64,000 nt of DNA. Origin: Streptomyces sp. 549 (GTDB lineage Bacteria; Actinomycetota; Actinomycetes; Streptomycetales; Streptomycetaceae). Below are positions 24,757-33,053 of the stretch, one piece after another. The translations under genes were made by a program, and so were the position numbers. Position 1 is the stretch's first letter. Every line of letters begins with the position of its first letter. The stretch is taken from positions 226,492 through 290,491 of the forward strand of contig NZ_JASKMT010000006.1 in NCBI RefSeq assembly GCF_030124175.1, in the 5' to 3' direction. The notes beneath the pieces were generated by a model. It did no database searches, was not told the DNA's origin, and saw only the letters and a list, made by a program, of their open reading frames with translations.

Positions 24757-25350
24757 CTACTCGCCACCACCGGCTGCGGTCTCCTCGCCGACAGGCGGCT
24801 CGGTGGGACCGGGCACGTCGACCGGTGGTTCCTGCGTCTTGGGCGGTTCGGCGCCGCCGCCCCCGCCGCTTGCGGAGCCGGGAGGCTGGGTCTTGGTCGC
24901 AGAGGCGCTGGGGGTCGCGCTCGGCTGGGGTGTGGTGACTCCCTGGGACGCCGTGGGCTGCGGGATGGTCACGCCGTTGTTGGCGGCCGGTGCGGCCGGG
25001 ACGCCGGCACTCGTGCCGGGCGAAACCGGAATCTCCCCGGGGTTGGCCACAGGAGTGGCGTCCACGGTCTCTTCCTCGACCTTCTCGGCCTCCTCGTCGG
25101 CCTCCGGTTCGCCCTCCACGGTGACCTTCTCGGTGCCCTGGTCCGCCTGCCCGGTTATCGGCAGCCAGGGCGCGGCGGCGTTGCCCCCTGCGAGGCTCAC
25201 CACGAGCACCACGGCGTAGCAGGCGCAGGCGAGTCCGAGGACCCAGCCGAGTCTGCGCAGTGTCCGCCGCCGCCTGCCGCTTTCGTCGACGAATACTGGC
25301 TCATCCGCGTTGCCGCGGACCTCTTGGGTGGTGTTGTTCACGTCTTGCAC
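24757..25350 (-). CDS. matA: MatA-like membrane protein
   Basis: 197 residues. A basic cytoplasmic segment (ESGRRRRTLRRLG), one span (WVLGLACACYAVVLVVSLAG), then an acidic and Pro/Thr/Ser-rich extracytoplasmic region ending in Gly-rich sequence. It is first in the operon, and its TAG is immediately followed by the matB ATG. By position and topology it matches MatA of the mat locus, which is needed for pellet-type growth. Its biochemical role is unknown; it may organise the synthase or contact the polymer. The start is GTG at 25348-25350; a GTG three codons later is possible. Confidence 0.75.
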   Translation of the reverse strand: MQDVNNTTQEVRGNADEPVFVDESGRRRRTLRRLGWVLGLACACYAVVLVVSLAGGNAAAPWLPITGQADQGTEKVTVEGEPEADEEAEKVEEETVDATPVANPGEIPVSPGTSAGVPAAPAANNGVTIPQPTASQGVTTPQPSATPSASATKTQPPGSASGGGGGAEPPKTQEPPVDVPGPTEPPVGEETAAGGGE

Positions 25351-25431
25351 TCGCCCCCGGGCTCACAGTTGTCCTGAGAGCCAGACAAGGTAGTGGCAGC
25401 CAGGGTTGTACAGGGCGCTGATTAAATCAGA

Positions 25432-25457
25432 TGACACTTTGGTATCGGGAGGTGTCA
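25432..25457. promoter_or_regulatory. Inverted repeat upstream of the mat operon
   Basis: TGACAC, 14 nt, GTGTCA: perfect 6-bp arms about 82-107 nt upstream of the matA start, in an A/T-richer patch (GATTAAATCAG just before). A candidate regulator site for exopolysaccharide expression. Confidence 0.4.
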
Positions 25458-25591
25458 AACGTTTGAGCCCGTTATCGCCGCCCCGCCCGTCTCGTCACTT
25501 TCCGCCGCTTCGGCAGGCGCGCCACACGGCACTTCCGCGGGTCGTCGGAGCCGGAAGCGGAATCACCGGAGGGGCGTGCTCCGCAGGTCGC

Positions 25592-26031
25592 AGCACGTCA
25601 GAAGGCGTTCACTCATGATCACCCGGTGCGTACCCGGCGGTCGGCGTCCGCCAGCCAGGCTCCCGGCGGGCGCTCCAGCCAGTGGTGCCGCGCCGCCAGC
25701 TAGCGGGCCGCGCCGAGCAGCGCGTCCAGCCCGGGGTGACGCAGACCACGTCGCCACACCAGCGAGATCGGCGACAGCGGCACCGGGTCCACCAGCGGTC
25801 GCAGCACCATGCCCGGCAGGTCCATGAACACCTCGCTGGCCAGAACCGACCAGCCGCGCCGGGCCACCGCCCGCGCGAACTCCTCCCCGCCGTCGATCCG
25901 CGGATACGGGTCCGCCACCTCGATACCCCGACCCGCGAACAACAGCCCGGCGTAGTCCGTCCACTCCACCGGGTCGAGACCGGCCACCCGGCCACGAGAC
26001 ATCGATGCGACCCGCGGCGATCTCGGCGGCG
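25592..26031 (-). pseudogene. LysR regulator pseudogene (duplicated fragment)
   Basis: The sequence is nearly identical to the C-terminal part of the intact LysR gene at 27857-28825, with long identical stretches such as 25690-25960 against 27914-28184. It has an in-frame TAG where the intact copy has a Ser codon (GAR-stop-LAARHHW), an internal deletion of about 150 nt (the segment between the GRVAGLDP and EWTDY motifs), a frameshifted C-terminus, and no N-terminal HTH. It is therefore non-functional. Together with the intact copy it forms direct repeats flanking the LAETG-protein gene. Confidence 0.85.
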
Positions 26032-26065
26032 AACAGGTGCAGGTGCCGCTGGCCGTCGGGCACCC

Positions 26066-26213
26066 GTTCCCAGGCGCCACAGCGCGTCCACGCCCAGGGC
26101 GGCGAGGTGGGTGAGGCGGCGGGTGATGCCGCACGGGTCGCCGAGGCCGTCGGCGTCGGCGAAGCTGCGGGGACAGGCCTGGCAGACGACGGGCCTGGCG
26201 CCACCGGTCGATC
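26066..26213 (-). pseudogene. GH13 alpha-glucosidase/amylase N-terminal remnant
   Basis: The minus strand reads PRSFADADGLGDPCGITRRL then THLAALGVDALW, matching the first motif of GH13 enzymes (YPRSFADADGDG.GDL.GIT.RL..L..LGVDA.WLSP). The DGDGxGDL part is shortened and nothing further of the enzyme is present. The fragment abuts the broken end of the LysR pseudogene, so a sugar-utilisation gene was disrupted when the rearrangement happened. Confidence 0.65.
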
Positions 26214-26554
26214 CCGGGACGACAGTCGAGGGTGGAGCGACCGGTCACGTGGTCCCCGTTGCAGGGCATACGGCGACGGCAGGGAACCTGTCCAGAATGC
26301 CGGAAAAACGGGCCATCCGGTTGATCGGAGTGATCCATTCCCGCTGTGATGAAAGTGTGATGGTTGGCCAACTTCCTCTCCATGCCCGCAGGTTGACAGC
26401 CTGCTGCGGCGCGGCCACGATGGGGCGCACTGAGGCGCATGTGACCAATGAGTCCAGTGCTTTTCAGACCACTCACCCTTGGTACGGCCCGGCAGCCGAG
26501 CGCTGCCCGCATGCCGTCACCGGGTTCCGGCACACGCCAAGAAATGGGATCCGC
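26214..26554. other. Non-coding leader of the LAETG-protein gene
   Basis: No gene seen. The sequence around 26300-26460 is somewhat A/T-richer than its surroundings (for example GATGAAAGTGTGATGGTTGG) and should hold the promoter for the wall-anchored protein. Confidence 0.4.
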
Positions 26555-27511
26555 ATGTCCATAACGAGACGTGTCACCGCGCGACGCCTGCTGGGGACGG
26601 GCGCCGCGGCCCTCGCCCTCTGCGCCGCCTCCGCCACGACCGCGTTCGCCACCAGCACACCCGGTGGCGACGGCTGGTCGTCCGGCGGCAGCTACAAGCC
26701 CGGGGCGGGCCCGGGCACGGAGACCGGGACCGATCGCTGCCAGTTCTCACTCGACGGCACGAACTTCCACGACTCGGTCAAGCTCGACGACCAGAACCTG
26801 AAGCCGACCGACGACGGCAAGGTCCGCATCAAGGTCCGCACCGCCGGTGACGCAGCGACCTGCACGGCCTCCCTCGCGTCCTACCTCGCCCACGGCCCGA
26901 CCTTCGCGACCTCCGGCGAGCAGGTGTTCGTCGACTTCGACACGGTGACGGTCAAGCCGGGCGGCACCGACTCGCTCAAGATCGCCATCCCCGACAAGGG
27001 CTGCTACGGGCAGATCGACCTCTACCGGGGCGCGGTGAAGTTCGACGGCCGGCTCGACGCGAAGGACGGCTTCGAGCACGGCGAGCTGCCCAAGGGCCCG
27101 GACCGCCCGGTCATCAAGGACAAGCTGATCGCGGCGTGGAACGGCGGCACGAAGGACTGCACGACGCCGCCGGCGGAGGAGCCGCCCGCCTCCACGCCGC
27201 CCGTCTCCGCACCGCCCGCGACCCCGCCGCCCGCGACCCCGACGGAGCCGGCCGAGCAGACCCCGCCGGCGACCCCGTCCGAGCCGGCGGAGCCGTCTTC
27301 CCCGCCGGCGACGGACACGTCCACCCCGACCCCGTCCACCTCAGAGTCGACCTCGCCTCCGGCCCCCAAGCCGAACGGTGGCGGCAACCTCGCCGAGACC
27401 GGCGCCGACGGCAACACGGGCCCGATCGTCATCGGTGCGGCGGCGCTCCTCGCGGGCGGCGCGGCCCTCGTGATCGCGACCCGCCGCCGCGCGGCGAAGC
27501 GCATCGCGTAA
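26555..27511 (+). CDS. LAETG-motif cell-wall-anchored protein
   Basis: 318 residues. A signal peptide (SITRRVTARRLLGTG plus AAALALCAASATTAFA) precedes a domain with three cysteines and beta-like segments (residues 35-190). A long Pro/Thr/Glu/Ser-rich stalk (PPATPSEPAEPSSPPATDT) then leads to the sorting signal LAETG, a hydrophobic helix (PIVIGAAALLAGGAALVIA) and the basic tail TRRRAAKRIA. LAxTG is the substrate of class E sortases in Streptomyces, so the protein should be covalently attached to peptidoglycan. The first domain is not recognised. The ATG lies in a GGGATCCGC-ATG context. Confidence 0.85.
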   Translation: MSITRRVTARRLLGTGAAALALCAASATTAFATSTPGGDGWSSGGSYKPGAGPGTETGTDRCQFSLDGTNFHDSVKLDDQNLKPTDDGKVRIKVRTAGDAATCTASLASYLAHGPTFATSGEQVFVDFDTVTVKPGGTDSLKIAIPDKGCYGQIDLYRGAVKFDGRLDAKDGFEHGELPKGPDRPVIKDKLIAAWNGGTKDCTTPPAEEPPASTPPVSAPPATPPPATPTEPAEQTPPATPSEPAEPSSPPATDTSTPTPSTSESTSPPAPKPNGGGNLAETGADGNTGPIVIGAAALLAGGAALVIATRRRAAKRIA

Positions 27512-27529
27512 CTCCGCACGGAACACCCC

Positions 27530-27566
27530 ACGACGGCCCGCGGTTCCCTCAGCCCCGGGCCGTCGT
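27530..27566 (+). terminator. Hairpin terminator after the LAETG-protein gene
   Basis: Perfect 11-bp arms ACGACGGCCCG / CGGGCCGTCGT around a 15-nt loop, 19 nt past the stop. Confidence 0.82.
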
Positions 27567-27856
27567 GCGGCTCGGCCGCCTCGGGCAGGGGCGGCGGTCG
27601 ACGATCGTCCGGCCACGGGCAGGTCCCGGGGCCAGGACGACCTCGACCGGAAGACGCTCGGTGGACATCGCCTTCTGTCACTGATGTCGGCACCGGCCCG
27701 TCACGGCCTGCCAGTGCCAACCAGCCGGTTGAACCCGCTTCCGCCACAAGGCAGGCGCGCCTCCCACCTCACACACGAGGACGGAAGCCACTCGCCTCGG
27801 ACCGGCCAAGAGCGGTGCGTCACGGGTTACGGCACGTCAGCGGGCACCTTCGGCCA
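27567..27856. other. Intergenic, start of the LysR repeat
   Basis: No gene seen. From about 27833 the sequence becomes homologous to 25592 onward (the GCACGTCAG element and following), so the duplicated unit includes a little DNA beyond the LysR stop codon. Confidence 0.5.
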
Positions 27857-28825
27857 TCACCCGGTGAGTACTCGGCGGTCGGTGTCCGGCAGCCAGGCTC
27901 CCGGCGGGCGCTCCAGCCAGTGATGGCGTGCCGCCAGCGAGCGGGCCGCGCCGAGCAGCGCGTCCAGCCCGGGGTGACGCAGACCACGTCGCCACACCAG
28001 CGAGATCGGCGACAGCGGCACCGGGTCCACCAGCGGTCGCAGCACCATGCCCGGCAGGTCCATGAACACCTCGCTGGCCAGAACCGACCAGCCGCGCCGG
28101 GCCACCGCCCGCGCGAACTCCTCCCCGCCGTCGATCCGCGGATACGGGTCCGCCACCTCGATACCCCGACCCGCGAACAACAGCCTGGCGTAGTCCGTCC
28201 ACTCCGCCGTGTCCGCGTTACCCGCCCCCGCGTACAACGTCTCGCCCGCCAACGCGTGCAGCGGCACCTCGACCAACGGCGCCAGCCCGTGGCCGGCGGG
28301 CAGCAGCACCGCCACCCGCTCGAAACGCACCAGCCGATGCTCCAGCAGCGCCAGCACCGCCGGGTCGAGACCGGCCACCCGGCCGAACGACACATCGATG
28401 CGACCCGCGGCGATCTCGGCGGCGGCACCGGTCAGGCCGCTGCGGAAGCGGGCGACGAACTCCGCGTCGGGCGACGCCTCCCGGGCGGCGTCCAGGACGA
28501 GCTGCCCGGTGGCGACCGGCGCCGAGACGTCCACCACCAGGGGCAACCCCGCGCCGTGGACGGCCGTACCGAGATCACCGTAGGCGGACAGCACCCGGCG
28601 GGCGTGCGGCAGCAGCCGCTCCCCGTCGGCGGTCAGCGAGACCTGTCGTGTGGTCCGCGCGAACAGCGGCGTCGACCACAGCTGCTCCAGCCGCCGGATG
28701 TCCCGGCTGAGCGCCTGCTGCGCGGTGTGGAGGCGGGCGGCGGCCCGCGTGAAGTGCAGTTCCTCCGCGACGGTGGTGAACGCACGCAGCAGTCGCGGGT
28801 CGGGGTCCTGTGGCATCGGTCCCAT
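27857..28825 (-). CDS. LysR-family transcriptional regulator
   Basis: 322 residues from the ATG at 28823-28825 (another ATG three codons later). The N-terminal HTH is DPRLLRAFTTVAEELHFTRA, AARLHTAQQALSRDIRRLE. The effector-binding domain begins LVVDVSAPVATGQLVLDAAR and includes DVSFGRVAGLD. It is divergently transcribed from the MFS exporter gene with only 76 nt between starts, the classical LysR arrangement, so it most likely controls that exporter. Its C-terminal half is duplicated as a pseudogene about 2.2 kb to the left. Confidence 0.92.
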   Translation of the reverse strand: MGPMPQDPDPRLLRAFTTVAEELHFTRAAARLHTAQQALSRDIRRLEQLWSTPLFARTTRQVSLTADGERLLPHARRVLSAYGDLGTAVHGAGLPLVVDVSAPVATGQLVLDAAREASPDAEFVARFRSGLTGAAAEIAAGRIDVSFGRVAGLDPAVLALLEHRLVRFERVAVLLPAGHGLAPLVEVPLHALAGETLYAGAGNADTAEWTDYARLLFAGRGIEVADPYPRIDGGEEFARAVARRGWSVLASEVFMDLPGMVLRPLVDPVPLSPISLVWRRGLRHPGLDALLGAARSLAARHHWLERPPGAWLPDTDRRVLTG

Positions 28826-28901
28826 ACTGACACGCCTGCGATGTGAATATCCGTTCATCAGGTGTTGGACGGCTGCCGGTGGCCGCCCTGAGGGTGAAGC
28901 C
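28826..28901. promoter_or_regulatory. LysR/MFS divergent promoter
   Basis: 76 nt between divergent starts, with an A/T-rich element GATGTGAATATCCGTTCATC that contains T-N11-A-type half sites expected for LysR binding. No ribosome site is obvious for the LysR ATG, which may have a very short leader. Confidence 0.4.
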
Positions 28902-30368
28902 ATGCCGCATTCCACCTCCCCGACACCCCTGCACCTCCCGCCCTCCTCCGGTTCCCGCACGCCCTCCGCCCTGCTCGCGGTCAGCGGCTCCACCCTCGTC
29001 GCGGTGGACCTCCGCCACGCCGACCAGCCCGACCGCCCTTACCGCCCCGACCAGCACGGCTACCAGGGCCACCGCAGCCCCGACCGCCGCGCGTTCGCGC
29101 CCCGGCGGAAGAGGCGACCACGCCGCCCGGCCTGGTGTGCGCCCTACGTCACGCTGTTCGCCACCCCGGGCACCCGCGCCTTCAGCGCCGGAGCGCTGCT
29201 GGCCCGGTTGCCGATGGGCATGTTCGGGGTGTCGGCGGTGCTGATGATCTCCCAGACCCGGGGCTCCTACGCCCTCGCCGGAGCGGTCTCCGCGTCCGGC
29301 CTGGCGGCCACCGCGCTGCTGGCACCGCTGACGGCCCGGCTCGTCGACCGGCACGGGCAGGCCCGAGTGGCGGTTCCCGCCGTGCTCCTCGCCGTCCTCG
29401 CCCAGCTGCTGCTGGTGCTGTGCGTCAGCACCGGCGCACCCACCTGGACCCTGTTCGCCTGCTCCGCGGCGGCGGCGACCGCACCCAACACCGGCGGCAT
29501 GGCCCGCGCCCGCTGGGCGCACCTGCACCGGGGCGGCGACCCGGCAGCCGCCGCTGCCCGGCACACCGCCAACTCCTTCGAACAGGCCCTGGACGAGCTG
29601 TGCTTCATGGCCGGACCGGTACTGGCCGCGTTCCTGTGCGTCGGCCTCTTCCCCACCGCCGGCACGCTCGCCGCAAGCGTGCTGCTGCTGTGCGGCACGC
29701 TGCTGTTCGCCGCGCAGCGCCGGACCGAACCCCCGGTCGCGCCCCGGGAGGCGAGCAGCGGCCGGTCCCCCGCACGCCTGCCCGGCATGCCCATCCTGCT
29801 GCTGACCTTCGTCTGCATCGGCGCGGTGTTCGGCTCCATGGAGGTCGCCACCATCGCCTTCGCCGACGGGCTCGGCGCGAAGGGCGCCGCCGGAGTCCTG
29901 CTCGCGCTCCAGGCCGCCGGGTCCTGCGCGGCCGGACTGGGCTTCGGCCTGCTGCGGCTGTCCGGCCCGCCGCAGCGCCGGTTCGTGCGGTGTGTGGCGG
30001 CGATGGCCGCGCTGATGCTGCTGCCCGCGTGGGCCGCGGGCGGCGGCAGCCTGCTGCTGCTCGCCCCCGCACTGCTGCTGGCCGGCATGGCGACCGCGCC
30101 CACGATGGTGACGGGCATGACGCTGATCCAGCGGCACACCCCGCCCGCCCGGCTCAACGAGGGCATGACGCTGGCCGTGACCGCGCTGCTGGCCGGCATC
30201 TCGGCCGGGGCGGCGGTCGGCGGCTGGGCCGCCGAGAAGCTGCCCGGCGCAGGCGGCTACGCCGCCCCGGTGGCCGCCGCTCTGCTCGGGGCGGCGCTCG
30301 CCACCGCCGGGTTCACCCGCCGCAACACGCGCGGAGGGCGCGGCCGTTCGGCCGCGCCCTCCGTCTAG
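28902..30368 (+). CDS. MFS transporter (putative efflux)
   Basis: 488 residues. A long hydrophilic, Arg/Pro-rich N-terminus (about 75 residues) precedes twelve hydrophobic segments from TPGTRAFSAGALLARLPMGM on. The loop-2 motif LTARLVDRHGQARV resembles MFS motif A (G.L.DR.GR), and ANSFEQALDELCFMAGP fits the central region of drug-efflux-like actinobacterial MFS proteins. The ATG at 28902 has GAGGG about 8 nt upstream. Control is probably by the divergent LysR protein. The coding end overlaps a terminator hairpin. Confidence 0.87.
   Translation: MPHSTSPTPLHLPPSSGSRTPSALLAVSGSTLVAVDLRHADQPDRPYRPDQHGYQGHRSPDRRAFAPRRKRRPRRPAWCAPYVTLFATPGTRAFSAGALLARLPMGMFGVSAVLMISQTRGSYALAGAVSASGLAATALLAPLTARLVDRHGQARVAVPAVLLAVLAQLLLVLCVSTGAPTWTLFACSAAAATAPNTGGMARARWAHLHRGGDPAAAAARHTANSFEQALDELCFMAGPVLAAFLCVGLFPTAGTLAASVLLLCGTLLFAAQRRTEPPVAPREASSGRSPARLPGMPILLLTFVCIGAVFGSMEVATIAFADGLGAKGAAGVLLALQAAGSCAAGLGFGLLRLSGPPQRRFVRCVAAMAALMLLPAWAAGGGSLLLLAPALLLAGMATAPTMVTGMTLIQRHTPPARLNEGMTLAVTALLAGISAGAAVGGWAAEKLPGAGGYAAPVAAALLGAALATAGFTRRNTRGGRGRSAAPSV
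30333..30362 (+). terminator. Terminator hairpin inside the 3' end of the MFS gene
   Basis: Perfect 13-bp arms GGAGGGCGCGGCC / GGCCGCGCCCTCC with loop GTTC, ending 3 nt before the stop codon. It encodes the last GRGRSAAPS residues and probably terminates both the MFS transcript and the convergent chitinase transcript. Confidence 0.82.
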
Positions 30369-30409
30369 ACCACCGCCGCTGCCGCGAGTGCGCGGCGGGG
30401 CGGATGTGG

Positions 30410-31321
30410 TCAGCAGCTCAGGTTGCCACCCGGGGTGGTGCCCAGGATCTGGGTGAACTGCTGGTACTTGGTGATGCGGCTCTGCACCTTGGCGGGCTGC
30501 TTGCCGTCGCACTCCAGCGCGCCGTTGATGCTGCGGATGGTCTGGCCGAAACCGTGCCCGTTGACCATCGCGTGATGCGCGGTCATGGTGCCGGGACCGG
30601 ACTGGGTGTTCCAGTACCAGAGCGCCGTCTTCATCGCGACCGCCGGGTCGTTCTGCACCAGCCAGGGGTTGTTGAGCAGGTCGATGCCGAGCGCGTCACC
30701 GGCCGCCTTGTAGTTGAAGTTCCAGCTGAGCTGGATCGGGCCGCGGCCGTAGTACGCGGCCTGGCCGGCCGGGCAGCCGTAGGGCTGCGAGGAGTCGCAG
30801 TAGTGCGGGTAGTTGCTGGTGTCCTGCTCCACGATGTGCACCAGACCGCCGGTCTCGTGGCTGATGTTGGCCAGGAAGGCGGCGGCCTCGCGGCGCTTGG
30901 TGGTGTCGTCACCGGTCTTGGCGAAGCCCGGGTAGGCACTCAGCGCCGAGGTCAGGCCCTGGTACGTGTAGAAGGGGTTCCGGTTCGGGAACATCTGGTT
31001 GAACTGCGCCTCACTCACCACGAATCCGCTCGGATTCCCGGGGTTGCCCGGGTCACCGGGGCCGCTGCCGCCGCAGGCGCCCTGGCTCTCCCAGACGGCG
31101 ACCCCCGCGGCCGGACGCTCGTTCTGCGTCCACCACTTGGCACGCCAGTTGGTCCCGTTCAGCGAGGCGGTGTCACCACCCCAGTAGACGGTGGACGCAC
31201 TCCAGGAGGGGGCGCAGGCCGGTGCGGCGGCTGCCGTGGCCGTGGCCGCCGGCATGACGGCGGCGAGGCCGCCGAGCAGGGCGGACGCGGCGAAGAACGC
31301 GATGATCCGTTGTTTCAGCAC
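30410..31321 (-). CDS. Secreted family 19 chitinase with chitin-binding domain
   Basis: 303 residues. The GTG at 31319-31321 has GGAGGT about 9 nt upstream. Signal peptide (KQRIIAFFAASALLGG to TATAAAA), a CBM5/12-type chitin-binding domain (APSWSASTVYWGGDTASLNG, TNWRAKWWTQNERP), a short Gly/Pro linker (GDPGNPGNPS) and a GH19 catalytic domain with the general-acid segment FLANISHETGG and the family hallmark YYGRGPIQLSWNFNY. It cleaves chitin outside the cell. DasR-like sites lie in its promoter. The length fits Streptomyces ChiC/ChtF-type enzymes; which one is not determined. Confidence 0.93.
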   Translation of the reverse strand: MLKQRIIAFFAASALLGGLAAVMPAATATAAAAPACAPSWSASTVYWGGDTASLNGTNWRAKWWTQNERPAAGVAVWESQGACGGSGPGDPGNPGNPSGFVVSEAQFNQMFPNRNPFYTYQGLTSALSAYPGFAKTGDDTTKRREAAAFLANISHETGGLVHIVEQDTSNYPHYCDSSQPYGCPAGQAAYYGRGPIQLSWNFNYKAAGDALGIDLLNNPWLVQNDPAVAMKTALWYWNTQSGPGTMTAHHAMVNGHGFGQTIRSINGALECDGKQPAKVQSRITKYQQFTQILGTTPGGNLSC

Positions 31322-31385
31322 GTGACTGGTACCTCCATGCGGCGTCGCCGCAGGCGTGGGGGGTTGTTGGAGGACAGTCAAAGGG

Positions 31386-31414
31386 TCTGGTCTGAACCAG
31401 TCAAGGTATAGACC
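31386..31414. promoter_or_regulatory. DasR-like (dre) sites upstream of the chitinase gene
   Basis: TCTGGTCTGAACCAGT (31386-31401) matches 13 of 16 positions of the dre consensus ACTGGTCTAGACCAGT. GGTATAGACC (31405-31414) is a second half-matching element of the same type. They lie 65-93 nt upstream of the GTG start. DasR, the GlcNAc-responsive GntR regulator, controls chitinase genes in Streptomyces. Confidence 0.65.
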
Positions 31415-31626
31415 AATACTGACAGCGATTCGAGAGCCTGAACGTTTCCGCACCCCCGAGCGGGCACACCCGACGCCCGCCCGCTGCCCGCCAACGGCGC
31501 TCACCGGTGGCAGCGGGCAGAAACAGGCGACGCGCCCCGCGGTGGAACTGGACGCCGGGCAGGCCGACATGAGCAAGTGGGAAGCGACCGTACGCGACCG
31601 CCTGGGAGCAACCGAAGGAGAACACC

Positions 31627-31938
31627 GTGCCCCCGACCCCGCTCACCGAAGCCGACCTCGAAGCGGCCCTGGGCCGACTGCCCGGCTGGACGGTGAAGGA
31701 GGGCGAACTGACCGCCTCCTACCGTGCCGACCGGGCCCGTGTGCCCGCCTTCTACGCCGCTGTCGCCACCGCCGAGGACGAGGCCGACCACCACGCCAGG
31801 ATCACCGTGCTGTACGGCACGGTCGACCTCGCCCTCACGACTCACAGTGCCGGTGGCGCGATCACCGAGAAGGACACCGCCCTGGCCGCACGCATCAGCG
31901 CCCTGGCCGCCACCCACCACGCCGAACCGACGGACTGA
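31627..31938 (+). CDS. 4a-hydroxytetrahydrobiopterin dehydratase (PCD/DCoH family)
   Basis: 103 residues, the family's usual length. It starts LTEADLEAALGRLPGWTVKE and has the active-site region EADHHARITVLYGTVDLAL followed by LTTHSAGGAITEKDTALAAR, matching the PCD signature (HHP/HHA ... V.L.L.TH..GG.T..D..LA..I). The second histidine is followed by Ala where Pro is usual. It dehydrates 4a-hydroxytetrahydropterin. The GTG has AAGGAG upstream. It is convergent with ssrA and shares its terminator. Confidence 0.92.
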   Translation: MPPTPLTEADLEAALGRLPGWTVKEGELTASYRADRARVPAFYAAVATAEDEADHHARITVLYGTVDLALTTHSAGGAITEKDTALAARISALAATHHAEPTD

Positions 31939-31973
31939 GGCAACGGGAGGCGGAACAGCCCGGGCACAGAAAA

Positions 31974-32009
31974 GCCTCCGCCCCGCGAGAGAACTCGCGG
32001 GGCGGAGGC
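31974..32009. terminator. Strong bidirectional terminator
   Basis: Perfect 16-bp arms (GCCTCCGCCCCGCGAG and its complement) around AGAA, with AAAA just before it. It lies between the dehydratase gene and the 3' end of the tmRNA gene, which converge on it. Confidence 0.9.
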
Positions 32010-32023
32010 CCACATGGGATGAG

Positions 32024-32393
32024 TGGAGATGGCGGGAATCGAACCCGCGTCCAACGGTGAAGAAGGAGGGCTTCTCCGAGCGCAGTCTGCTTCGCTTTTC
32101 TCAGCCCCGGCAGTCACGCAGACAAGCTGCCGACGGGCTCAGTCACTGTTTGATGTCCCGGCAGACCCCGTGACCGGGCCTACGCGGTGAGTTCCCTAGC
32201 TGATGCCAGGAACCGGGTCGGGAACGCACCCGGGCTGACACTTCGCAAGTCGCTACTTAGGCAGCGAGGGCGAAGGAATCGCGCTTGGTGTTGGCGATTA
32301 TTTTTTTTGCGGCAGATGGTTAACGAGATCATTGCCGCGTTCCTCGGCTCGCTTCCCCTGCTCCGACATCCGCTGTCGAAACCGATCATCCCC
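32024..32393 (-). ncRNA. ssrA: tmRNA (ssrA)
   Basis: About 370 nt. The 5' end GGGGATGATCGGTTTCGACA pairs with the 3' end CATCTCCA as an acceptor stem. The T-arm GGTTCGATTCCCGCC is complete; the terminal CCA is not encoded. The resume frame at 32257-32295 encodes the tag ANTKRDSFALAA and ends in TAA. It rescues stalled ribosomes with SmpB, whose gene lies 164 nt upstream on the same strand. Pseudoknot segments such as the G/C-rich 32100-32220 stretch fit the usual secondary structure. Confidence 0.96.
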
Positions 32394-32522
32394 ATGTTGT
32401 GTTGACAAGCACACCCGGACCCACCTTGCGGTGCGCCCCGGTGGCACTGCGTCCATCGTACGGGAACAACCCCGGGAACGGCCAGCGCATTCCCGGCGCG
32501 CGAGCCGCCGGCCCAGCTGGTA

Positions 32523-32551
32523 GGGCCCGCTGGTCAGCCCGGCACGGGCCC
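32523..32551 (-). terminator. Probable terminator after smpB
   Basis: GGGCCCG / CGGGCCC arms around a 15-nt loop that itself can pair (CTGG with CCGG), a few nt past the smpB stop. Confidence 0.5.
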
Positions 32552-32556
32552 CGGGC

Positions 32557-33036
32557 TCAGGCCTTCTGGCGGCGGCGGACGGCGGATACGGCCCGCTCGG
32601 TCTCCCGGCGGTCCTGCTTCTCGCGGAGCGTGTGCCGCTTGTCGTACTCGCGCTTGCCCCGGGCCAGCGCGATCTCCACCTTGGCCTTGCCGTCCTTGAA
32701 GTACAGCTGCAGCGGCACCAGCGTCAGGCCGCTCTCCTGGAGCTTGCCGACGAGCCTGTCGATCTCCATCCGGTGCATCAGCAGCTTGCGCTTGCGGCGC
32801 GCACTGTGGTTCGTCCAGGTGCCCTGGCTGTACTCGGGGATGTGCACGTTGTGCAGCCACACCTCACCGCCGTCGACCTGGCCGAAGCCGTCGACCAGGG
32901 ACGCCCGCCCCTGGCGCAGCGACTTCACCTCGGTACCGGTCAGGACCAGCCCGCATTCCCAGGTGTCCAGGATCAGGTAGTCGTGCCGCGCCTTCTTGTG
33001 CTGCGCGATGAGTTTGCGACCTGTCTCTTTAGCCAT
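32557..33036 (-). CDS. smpB: SsrA-binding protein SmpB
   Basis: 159 residues from the ATG at 33034-33036, the standard length. Hallmarks: [59 protein letters not shown] and the basic C-terminal tail [17 protein letters not shown] that reaches the decoding centre. An alternative GTG at 33055-33057 overlaps the ctpA stop (GTGA), which would add seven residues. It binds tmRNA and delivers it to stalled ribosomes. It is co-directional with the upstream peptidase gene and likely transcribed from ftsE onward. Confidence 0.96.
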   Translation of the reverse strand: MAKETGRKLIAQHKKARHDYLILDTWECGLVLTGTEVKSLRQGRASLVDGFGQVDGGEVWLHNVHIPEYSQGTWTNHSARRKRKLLMHRMEIDRLVGKLQESGLTLVPLQLYFKDGKAKVEIALARGKREYDKRHTLREKQDRRETERAVSAVRRRQKA

Positions 33037-33053
33037 AGCCGTGCCATTGTTCC

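Noticed and set aside
32024..32100. A tRNA gene near the T-arm sequence
   Set aside because: The T-arm belongs to the tmRNA. No anticodon arm is present, and the tag frame and smpB context fix the identity.
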